The notes under the pieces are model-generated. The model was not told the origin of the DNA. It was given only the letters and a program-made list of their open reading frames with translations, and ran no database searches. The translations under genes were made by a program, and so were the position numbers. Shown in pieces: positions 1 to 10,900 of a stretch of DNA of 64,000 nucleotides. How positions within the stretch are numbered: position 1 is the stretch's first letter; each line of letters opens with the position of its first letter. The DNA is from Hofstenia miamia (taxonomy: Eukaryota > Xenacoelomorpha > Acoela). The stretch lies in assembly GCA_004352715.1 (NCBI GenBank), contig SCFE01000027.1:1738431-1802430 (forward strand). The letters are read 5' to 3'.

Positions 1-690
1 TCAATCGAAATTGATCACAGATTAGGACGCCTTGTTGAAGCCACGACTTCTAAGAAGGTAGCCGAAGTACAGGCCAATGGAAATAGCTGATTGCAACAGA
101 GTGTAGTGGAATTTTCTGTTCGACTGTGCATCTACGAGTTGCAGCATTTTGAGAACACTAACGTAGGCGAACTCATGAATGGTCTGGTGCTCTGTGATGA
201 AATATGGATCAAAGCAAGAGTCGAACACCGAGGTTTCTACGCTACCAAAGAAATTCAGAACTAGACCATCTGCGGGCCAGATCATGGAAACCATTTTCTG
301 AGATGGGAAAGGATTTCTGCACATCGACTGCAGGTCCAATAAGGTCCCACTATAACAGCCAATGTTATGCAGACCTGCTCGTAAGACTGAGGGACTCAAT
401 CAAGACCAAGCAAAGAGGAAATTTGACCAAGGACGTTCCGCTGCTTCACGACAACGACCTTGTGCACAAAGAAAAATCGGCACAAGTTGCCATCAGAAAG
501 TGCGGCTTCGAGCAGCTCAATCATCCTCCTTATAGCCTAGAATTTGCCCTCATTGATTATTTCCTCTTCAGACTTTTGAAGAAGCAATTGAGAGTCTTTG
601 ATCAAGAAATGTTTGACGCTGTTGAGAGACTTCTATTTTCAAGGCATCAACTCTATTGATATTGGGGGGTGATTATATTGACAAATAAAA
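1..690 (+). pseudogene. Mariner transposase, C-terminal part, frameshifted
   Basis: This is the 3' part of a mariner-family transposase, cut on the left by the window edge. Near 195-215 one frame reads CDEIW, the position of the first catalytic Asp (usually GDE). The next stretch (225-330) shifts frame: the family-typical PKKFRTRPSAG is readable in a different frame from the later part. From about 340 the frame gives NSQCYADLLVRLRDSIKTK, then LLHDND (second catalytic Asp), then HPPYSLEFALIDYFLF, where the usual YSPDLAPSDYF has lost the SPD. The end reads GDYIDK and a stop near 715 in another frame. At least three frame changes and a lost third Asp mean it is dead. It lies upstream of, or in an intron of, the L1CAM-like gene. 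Confidence 0.85.
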
Positions 691-1798
691 CAAGTTTCAA
701 GTGAACAGCTTTTCGTTTTATTATCGAGGCTTGGAACTTATTGAACAACTCTCGTAGAATGTATGAATTTCGAATTGGGCAAAGTAACTACCAATACTAT
801 GTACCTAGTCTATGCATCCATTGCATTTGGGAACAGTGGAAGTTACATTAATCGCAGTTTTTCAGGATCAAATGAATGTTTTAACAATGGTTGAGCACCT
901 GATTTATTTTCTAATTATTTCCCGATAATGCAAGGTCCTTCAACAGATAACAACGTCCAACTGGCTATTTCAAGTTTTTATTACTGGAAAGTAGCAGATT
1001 TTTTTATCTGTTGGATCACAGTTTTCCTAATAAAAGAATACCACGAGATTGTAGCCATCGTAATGATTCTAAGACGAAGACTAATAAAACAATTTTAAAT
1101 TTCAATCTATCTAAAATTTGTGTGGTTACACTAATCCTATTTGTGGAGTTTCCATAAAACTTCAAAAGAAATTTCTTTACTGGCACCTTGATTCAAGCAT
1201 TCCTCTGCTAACCTCTGCTAAACACAATCATTCTCAGCTGATTGAGAGCCTACTCTTTTCTTTACATTCAAAAAAATGTATTAACAAGAATCTAATTTAC
1301 AACTGTGGGAAAAGTGATATTTATAAAATTCAAGTAAAATTTAATGAATGCTAATCTTAATACATATTATTAAAGTTTTAAATATGTTCATTGTCAGGTA
1401 CAAGATTAATCTTCAGTATTACATTTGCATAAAAGTTCATGTTGCTGAACTACGTTTATAATTTTGAAAATTGATTTGGCTAAGCAGTTTATAAGGAAAC
1501 ACAAAACATTTCTTCTAGTTGGAAAGAATTATTTATGATATGACTAGCAAGTTGATTTATGTTTGGAAATAAAATTAATTCTATGTTTCTTTTGTACTAG
1601 CATATGTTGTTTATATTTTTGAACATTTTACTAAACTGGCGTATTTTGAGTAATAAACTGGTGCAAGTATGGAAAATTTTTGTAATATTGTTCTTGTCTG
1701 TAGTCGTATGATGCTAAGCATTGTTCTTGTCAATCAGCTAAATATTCTTTTTATTTGTTCAACTTCAATAAACAGGGTTATGAGTGATCGATTTTCAG
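691..1798. other. Non-coding AT-rich stretch, probably intron
   Basis: No supported gene. A 78-codon ORF at 1118-1354 has neither convincing splice signals nor a recognisable domain. The stretch ends with a polypyrimidine-rich acceptor (attttcag, 1791-1798) before the first recognised exon of the L1CAM-like gene, so it is most simply intron. Confidence 0.5.
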
Positions 1799-1984
1799 AA
1801 TGAAAATGAAGTTATGGGATATTTAGCTGAAAATGAGATTCCTAAGAAGCCAACAGAATGGTTGGTTGAAGACGGAAAGGAATATACAATCATTAACCAT
1901 GATTCAACTGATTTTTTTATGTGTGCTACTACAAACGTTAATTCAAAGGTCAAAGTTGCATACGTTGATGCAATGGGTAAGAAG
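1799..1984 (+). CDS. L1CAM-like exon 1 of window: Ig domain, first half
   Basis: Acceptor attttcag ends at 1798; donor gtattg follows. It encodes the A and B strands of an Ig domain, with FFMCATTN holding the first Cys and KVAYVDAMGKK the C strand. It starts and ends in phase 0. An in-frame TGA at 1781-1783 rules out extension upstream. Confidence 0.7.
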
Positions 1985-4900
1985 GTATTGTCATTTTTCA
2001 ATGAATTCTCGTAAATTAGTTGTTTAGTTTGATAGAGGAGAAAAATTTCAAATATTGGGAAAGAAGATAGTCTTTAAACCAGGTTTTGCTGAGTTAGATG
2101 GTAAATTTTCATGCAGTGCTGAAGACGACCCAGATTTAAAGGAAGTTCAATTTAAGATTCTTCCTCAAAGCAAGTATTGTAAATTACATATATATATATA
2201 TAGCTTTTTTAATATTTAAACTTAATTATAATAAACAAAGTTATGTGTAAGGAATTGCTTAAAATTTATTACAATTTAGGGGTATTAGTAACGAGTAATA
2301 TAACACACTACAAAAATTTGTAGCTTGCTGTTCTTGGAGAATAATCATTCGTTATTTTCTAACAAATTAAATTTATTCAATGCATTGGAATATAAATTTA
2401 GGTGTAAGAATGAAATAAGAAAGAAAATAAAGCGAGTAAAATTTATAAATAACAAGTTGTATATGAGTTTTGTTAAAGACTTTTAAGAAATAACATACCC
2501 AACTATGTATATATAAATTAATTAAAATACAGCATAAATAGCTTTTAGTGTTTAGTCTCAATTAAGATCGACACTCCAAGAGAAATGAATATGATTTATG
2601 GAAGACCATTCACGTATACGTGTAATGCGACATCTTCAAGATTAGTAATTCAAAAAGTGCTATTTTTCAAAAATGAAAAACCATTCACTGGTAAGTTTAA
2701 ATGTTATTTCAAAACCGTGTAAAAGTAGCTATATAATTTTCAAAAGAACAACAAATATTAGCATTCGAAATGAATGGATAGCATCACTCATCATCATCAC
2801 AGTAATTAATTAATACTATAGAATACACATGCTCATGAGCTATAAGAATAATTTATGTTAAATTAGAATATCAAATTAATTTTTAGGCATAGGTGTAAAG
2901 AAATACGTAATGGAAAGCAATCATAGGAAATTCTACATCATTGAACTAAACATTTCAAATGTATCAACAAATGATGTTGCGTTCTATGAATGTCGATTCA
3001 CATCATTCGGTGTTGTGAGATCTAGGACATTTGCATTGGGAATACCAGGTTATATTTATCCTATTACATGCATTCAGGTATTCTTTAGATTATATACCGG
3101 TCATAAAAATTGAGAAAACAGAAATTACAAGTACATCACTAAAATTGTATTGGGAGGTAAGCTACCTTTAATACTTAAAAGAAGTTATATCTGTTTTTCA
3201 CATTTTTGATCCAAAACACCTAATGTATACTGATTTAGTTGAATGATTTCAATGCATCAAGATACAGAACCAAACTCGTTTCAAACGATTTCAGCATTGT
3301 GACTAATTTGAATAGACTTGGTGATGGTGTTACTGGATTGAATCCTTATACTGATTATGAGTTCTCGATATATTTTTGTGCAGGCCAATCATGCGCTAAA
3401 TCCAAAGAAACAATTTTCATTAAAACAAAGGAAGACACACCCACTGCCTTTGTCAATAATCTACAGCATAAGATTGAATATGGAAACATCATTGTGTCCT
3501 GTAGCTTGCCGGAAACTGGGTGGAATGGAATCCCTTCTGGTGTTACGGTAATTGCCTTAAATACAGCTATTTAAGGGAAGCATTGAAAACTCTTGTTTAA
3601 TTGTTTAAATTTTTTAATCTTTTTTTGCAAACAGGTTCCAGGCTTGAGGGTAATGATTTAGTATTGGTATCTCATCATCTTATTTTATATTTATATAAAC
3701 AGTAAAAAGACAAAAAAAATTTTAGTAGTGCTAAATAAATGAATGGTTTTATTTTATTGTGGCTATGCTTACTAAGAAAAACTCTAGTACACATTTTAGG
3801 GATATCTTATTGATGTTGAAACTAAATCAGACATTGAGGTAAAGAGAAGCAATGATTGTAATGTGGTGTTTGACAGATTCGAATCGAATCGAATTTATAA
3901 TTACACAGTGGCAATTGTCAACAATGAATTTGAAGGTCCAAATGTCACAATTCAACAAATCAGAGTTGGAAATCTCGGTAATCAATTTAAATCTATATTA
4001 ATATGGATATATAATGATATATAAACTGTCAAAACCAAAATATTTGAAGTAATACCTACGAAACAAAAAATGGTTAGATTTAGGTTCTTTCTGTATGAAA
4101 TGTCTCTAGCCAAATTAGTAGAGTCCAAGAGACCTCACAGTCTACATTAATAACTTTAGTTGCACAAGCTTGACCCTCAGCAGTTGGTAATTATTATGTC
4201 AGAATATTGTTATTTGATCTAAAAAAGGCATTTGATTTAGTTAATCATAGGATGCTCAAAGAAAAATTAATTGAAGTCGGTATTAACAGCTAAACCATAA
4301 ACTGGATATTATCATTTTAACCAACCCCAAGCAACGATTTCGGTTACCTGATAACACTTATTCAGATTGGGAGTTGAATTTTTTCAGGTCTATCCCAAGG
4401 GAGCAAGCTTGGCCCTTTGTTATTTATTTGGTGATTAACAGTTTACTTGTCGAACACGATGATCGTCTGCATTGGAGGTTGTCCCAAAGCATAGACTCAT
4501 CAATGCATTCCAAATATTTCATAATGTTAAAAACTGGTGTGATATGCATCATATACATCTTAATCTCAAAAAATGCAAAGAAATGACTATTTCCTATTTA
4601 CATAATTTAAATCCTCCGCCAGAAATCAAGGATGGCGAATTATTTATGATGCTTGTTAATTCGGCAAAACTTCTTGCAATCAAACTGAATACTGAATACT
4701 GCTCTCAGGTTTGGCATACGCAGCTCACTCAGTCGTAATCTCATAATTTAGAGCGGGTTCAAAAAAGAGCTTTTCAAATTATTTTACCAAAGTTATCATA
4801 TGAAGACTCTTGTATTCAATTAAAAACAACTCCTCTTTATGACAGACGGTGTGAAATTTTCAAAAAAAGATTTGGTCACAAAGGAGGATGAAGTTACATC

Positions 4901-7900
4901 CTCTTCATTACCTTATTCCCCAGGTGCAAAAGATACACCAAACCTTACGTACACAACATGTCTTTGGTGAAAATTTTTATTCCAAAGGATCCGCAAATTC
5001 ATTTGTTCTCTATCCGTATCCGTAGTGTTTGTACTTGTAAAATTTTTTTATTGTTTGTAACTTTGATTGCCATTTTGACCACTCTTGTAACCGGCAAGGC
5101 TTTGAAATACATACATACATACATACATAAATATATACATACATACATACATTGAATCTCTTAATAGATTTTACTGTGATTTTTCAAAATATGTATACAA
5201 TTTAGAACCGTCCATTGTTCAAGAAGTGAAAGTTTCTGCATCAAATAACAAACTTTATATCGCGTTCGACCCACCAGAAGAAACGAATGGAGAAATTTTA
5301 TATTATCAAGCTAGCACCAATTCTAGTGATGCAAAAACAGGTTTTCTCGAATTTTGTATATATGTATATATATATATATAAATATTGCAGAATTATGTTT
5401 TAAGTGCTTACAATAACTGTTCAGTGATTGTATCTAATCATATTGTATAGATCATATTTGAAACCGGTCAGTAAAAAGTCTCCGATCCTACCTGCACTAC
5501 TATGTTGTTGACTCTCCCCGCTTCCACCTATGATGTAGATATTAGGGTGGGCCGAAAACCAAAATTTTTGAAATTCACTTGTGGGGTATAGTAAAAAGCT
5601 GTGAATGAGTAAAATAAAAGGAAAAATAAAATTTCAGCTTATTCGTGCATGATTAAGAGGTCCCACAAAGCAATTAAATAATTCATATATTTGTATATAA
5701 GGATACATTTAATTAAATATTAATTTTCTATACATTTTTTTTGCTCAGTATTTATTACAGGTCCACAATGAATAAGAATACCGTTTGTCATTAAAATTTG
5801 TTTGTATTGCAGTTTTGAACAAGTTATAAACATGTTTAAACAAGCATCGGAGTGAGACGCCTCAGCTGACCTTGAGATCAGTCCACTGCTACTATTGCAA
5901 GAGATACCATGGCGAGTGTGACACGCAAATCATATGATTTTCCTGTATTTGGTGTCGTTTCTGATTTCAAATCAAACCAATTACCAACTCATTCTGATGT
6001 TATCAAATCAGTTCTATTCAGAAAACGGCAGTTAAAAATTGAAACAGGAAAATATGCATCTGTCAAAGATATCTGCAAAACATTGGGTGAAAAATTTCAT
6101 ATATTTACAGTAGTGCATCCATTCCTAGTGTAACTGTGAAACAAATTGGTGATAAAATAGTCTCTTATCATAACAAGTATCTAACACAGATCAAACCCTA
6201 TAAGGCTCGGTGTAACGTGGAAAGTTATAAGCAGAAACTTGACAAGTTTTTTGAAGATTCAAAACAATTGTTTGAATTTTCAGCGTGTAAGTGCAGTGAT
6301 TTTAATTCATGTAACTGTCCTAAAGAAAAGAAGATTCCAAAAATTGAACAGCAGTTTTTTTCTGATCAGCGTAATAACCGACTAATGTTCAACGGTTCAG
6401 TGGACGTACATGCCACCAAAAAAATGCAGAAAAGAGTTGCACGTAAAACAATATCAGCACCAACACAGTGAAATAAGTATTGAAAACATATCTCTAACAA
6501 GTGAATCTGCTTTAAGTAGTGAATCTGACTTAGAAGAATTTGTCCCACCAAAAACAACATCAAAAATACTTCGACATGAATTGTTTGATGAAAGTGCAAC
6601 AGGTAAAAGCAGCTCTAAGATAACAGCAAGCAAAATACCGAAGACCCTTACTAATTTTGCTACTGCATGTGACCGTGTGGGGGTCTCTGATCGTGGTGCT
6701 GCCTTACTCTCTTCCTCTTTATTGGAGGATATTTCCAACACTGAGTCAACCACTGAATCTCTAAATATCATCCTTGACAAAAATAAAATCCGTCATGAAA
6801 GATCCAAGAGCTGAGAACAAAACAAAGGAAACATCTGTCTCTCAGATTACAAGTATTTATTTCGACGGTAAGAGAGACAACACATTAATTTATGAGAAGA
6901 GAGGCAACAAGATTTACAGGAAGAAGATTACTGAAGAACATATTTCAGTCATTTCGGAACCACACTCTCAATATGTGGGGCACTTCATACCGGAATCTAG
7001 AAGTGCTCAAAGTATCTATCGTGGCATCCTGCAGCTATGTACAACACAGTCCCTTCCTCTTGGTTGCCATTGGCTGTTATGGAACCAATGTGAATACAGG
7101 TTCAAAAGGTGGCATAGTCAAATTATTAGAAGAATCTCTGGAGAAACCTCTTCATTGGTTTGTCTGTGTACTGCATGGGAACGAACTTCCCCTTAGACAT
7201 TTGTTCTCTTCTCGAGATGGAAAAACAAGTGGTCCACAATGCTTCAAAGATGTTATAGGAAAGAAAGGAGGTACAAAGTTGTGAGAAAANTGTTTCGACA
7301 GAAGAACCCAGTGATAACCTAGTTACATTGACACATTTTGTCATGGAAGTGTATGCTCCAATGTGGTTCACCATTAAAGGAAATCTGTATGTGTAGAGTG
7401 GTCCAAAGCATATCTTCCAGAACATTGATTTAATTAGGAAACAAAGCAAACGTGTTCAAAGTATTGTAATGCCTGTTGTCAGGAGGAATGCTTATTTTGC
7501 TCATTCAGAGAATATCCTCCTTGCGATGGTAAGCGATGATAGGCCTCATATTAGGGAACTTGCCTGGAGAAAGATAAAAAAGTGTCGCTCTGCTATTCAG
7601 AGTACTGAATCAGTCCGGGTTTTTGGATTGCCCAAGGTAAACTTTGAATGCAAAGATTAAATAGATTTAATTCACTGGGAAGCAGATGTAACAGAACCTC
7701 CTCTATGAATTTCACAAATGAAGAAATAGAAAATCATATTGTGACTAGGGAACTATACCAAACTCCAAAGTATCCACTTCACACTTAAGCAGTTGAACGT
7801 ACCATAAAGTTAGCATCTGAGGTGTCTCTACAAGTGTTCAGCCAAGAAGCAAGAGATGGTTTAGTACGGAACAAATTTGCTTCACGACAACGAATTAGCA

Positions 7901-10900
7901 GATTTGAATCGAAACAAGACTACAAGTGAAAATTCTTCTTTTATGAGACTTACTTAAAAAAAATTGTACTGTGATTTAAATGGAAATTTCTTATTTTCCG
8001 TACATGTGAAAGTTCTTTTAGATGAATATTTCTAAAATGTATTGTGAATAAAATGGAATGTTCATATTTAATTATATTGCTTAACCTCTTTAAGTGCAAT
8101 GTTTGACTCAAAATGTCATTTATATCATAAAGAGTATATCCCTATATAAATAAAACAGCTCGAAATGTAATGATTTGGGAAAAAAAAATATATATATATA
8201 TCATTAGATAACTATTATTTCATAAAATCGAGTTGTGGAACCTTATATAGCTCCAACTTTAAACATAATTTGAAAATAAATATGTGGAGGTCATAAAATA
8301 TTCCCATATATGAAATGGAGCAAACTAGTCAGATAATTCTCTAAGAAATGTGAAANNNNNNNNNNNNNNNNNNNNNNNNNNNNNNNNNNNNNNNNNNNNN
8401 NNNNNNNNNNNNNNNNNNNNNNNNNNNNNNNNNNNNNNNNNNNNNNNNNNNNNNNNNNNNNNNNNNNNNNNNNNNNNNNNNNNNNNNNNNNNNNNNNNNN
8501 NNNNNNNNNNNNNNNNNNNNNNNNNNNNNNNNNNNNNNNNNNNNNNNNNNNNNNNNNNNNNNNNNNNNNNNNNNNNNNNNNNNNNNNNNNNNNNNNNNNN
8601 NNNNNNNATATATATATATATAGAGTCGCTGTGTACCTTGAAAATGACTGGTTGCCTGTACAGAGCGACTCTGGGTCGTAATTTCAAAGGTACACAGCGA
8701 CTCTGGCCGCCCATGCTTTTAAAAATTGTTTTTTTAAACTTTTAATAACAGAATCGTTAATAAGAAGCACAATGCAATATATTTGCAAAATATTGTTAAT
8801 TTTATGCAACTTCAAAATTTTATAAGGGTACACAGAGAGTTTATAAAATTTTTTTCTAAGTTTTTTAGCTATTATTTTCTTAACAATGCTTAATTTATGT
8901 ATTAATTGCAAAGGAATGCACATCAGCAACAACATTTTACAAATTGAAATAGTTTATGTGTTAAAAACCCCAAAATTTAGAATGTATTGTAAAAATATTT
9001 TAAAAAATTTTTGTGGGTGTACACAGCGAGTCTCAAGTGTACACAGCGATTCCTCAATGTACAAAGCGACTCTATATTTATATATATACATATAATTGTT
9101 AATTTTAGGAAAATCAAATGCACCCAGAATAATCATTTCTGAATTAACCGAAAACACTGGCTATGAAGTTTTCATCGTCGCTGTAAATAGATTTGGAAAA
9201 TCAAAAAATGCGACTGCTTTAAAGAGAACCACTAATATCGGAAGTAAGAGATTTAATCATTTTTTAAATATAATATGTACATAATTTAGAGCCAGCGATG
9301 CCCAAAAACCTAGTATTGTCAGCTGAAGAGGAAAAAAGCATTTTTATAGAATGGGAAGCAGGAGATGGGCCTGGTGCAGAAAACTACGTTGTAGAGTTTA
9401 AAGATGAATGTACGTAAACAGTTCTAAGTTAAAGTAACTATTCAATTTTTAGCTTCAAGGAAGAAAAGATCACAAAGTGGTAAATCTTAATTTAATATTA
9501 TTTGTAGCATGGCCTGTATAAAAGACGGTAAGCATTACAAAATAGTTTACTGAGCACTATGATAGAAAACAATCTAATTTACTAATGAATAAATTATAAT
9601 TTAAAAATTTATAGCCAATACTACCAATAAAAATTTGAAAAAATTTATACTGCTGTTCAAAATATCACTTTTGAATGAATCGCTTATTTCAAAATGCTAA
9701 ACAAGATCCCTTCGAAAATTACGAGCTTTTGATAGCCTCGCCTCCAATATCAGTATAATGTTGTAAGTGACCGGTCATATTTTAAGTAGAAATAATAGAA
9801 GTCCTCCTTTTTTCTCCAAAAAATTGCACTGCTAAGGACTTCTTGGGTAACTTAGTTGTAATTTTTTAAATTTTATAACAAATAAGTTTGAGCTTTACCG
9901 CTGTGGATCGGTGGTTCTTGGAAGTTCTTCCTTGCAGTACACTGTAATGCATCTTTGGTAGCTTTATCAATAGTACTTAATGAATGATTAAAATTGAATT
10001 TTCTATGATTGCATGTCTGCTTTGCACCGATTATATAATTGGTCTGTTGCTAGTATTGGCCATCTTAATATAAAATTAAATTCCCCTCGTGATATTTTAA
10101 ATTTTTAGATGATTGGCAGTCTACGGAAGAAATAAAACCTTTCTTACCTCTACATTATCGTCTAACAGATATTACTGAGGATAAACTTTATAAAGTTCGA
10201 GTTAAGGCAACTAATGCATATGGAAGTACAACATCAAAATCATCTTCGATTAATATTTCAAGTGAGAATCCAGTACCTTGTTTTTCATGAATAGAAATAT
10301 AACTGATCTAATATATCATTCAACTCATAAATCATTATTATTTTGTAAGAACTAATATTTGCATATCAAGCCTAGAAAGCGTATTAAACTTATAGTTCAA
10401 ATACTGTACCCATTTTTGCACATGAATAATAAATTTAATAGTATGTAGATATACTCTCAAAAATTTCAACAAAACGTAATTTGTAGATAAATTGAAAACA
10501 CTCTGAATTATTTAGAACAACAGTGCTTACAGACTTACACAAAGATTCTATTTTCAGGCTTTTGAGATAAGTCAATCCTTCGTATATTTATTGAAGCTTG
10601 CTTATTTAATGTAAACAATTTGAAGGACTTATTTTAGCAAAATAAAATTTATTTTACTTTTTTGAATTATATATTGGGCATGGCCGTTTAAATTTCTAAT
10701 TAGGCCTAGGTTAGTGTTGTTGGAAGTTTTGAGTTAAATATTATTTTGGGAAAATCTCCATTCGAAAGCCGGAGTCATCTACTAATTCTTTATTTTAAGT
10801 ATTTTTTGAGAATTTAAGATAAAATTTGAATAATTTAGTTACCCTACAAGGGAGCATTTCTAAAAAAATCTGCAGTAAGAAATCGTTATGAAATCTGCAA

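Noticed and set aside
22-399. 125-codon minus-strand ORF
   Set aside because: It is the antisense of the mariner fragment at 1-690, whose plus-strand motifs are recognisable.
1118-1354. 78-codon plus-strand ORF upstream of the L1CAM-like exons
   Set aside because: No splice signals fit the gene's phase and no Ig or other domain pattern is visible.
3239-3551. Alternative-frame ORF inside exon 6 (3357-3551)
   Set aside because: Shadow of the FN3 exon in another frame.
8325-8745. ORFs on both strands across the N gap
   Set aside because: Open only because N codons are not counted as stops.
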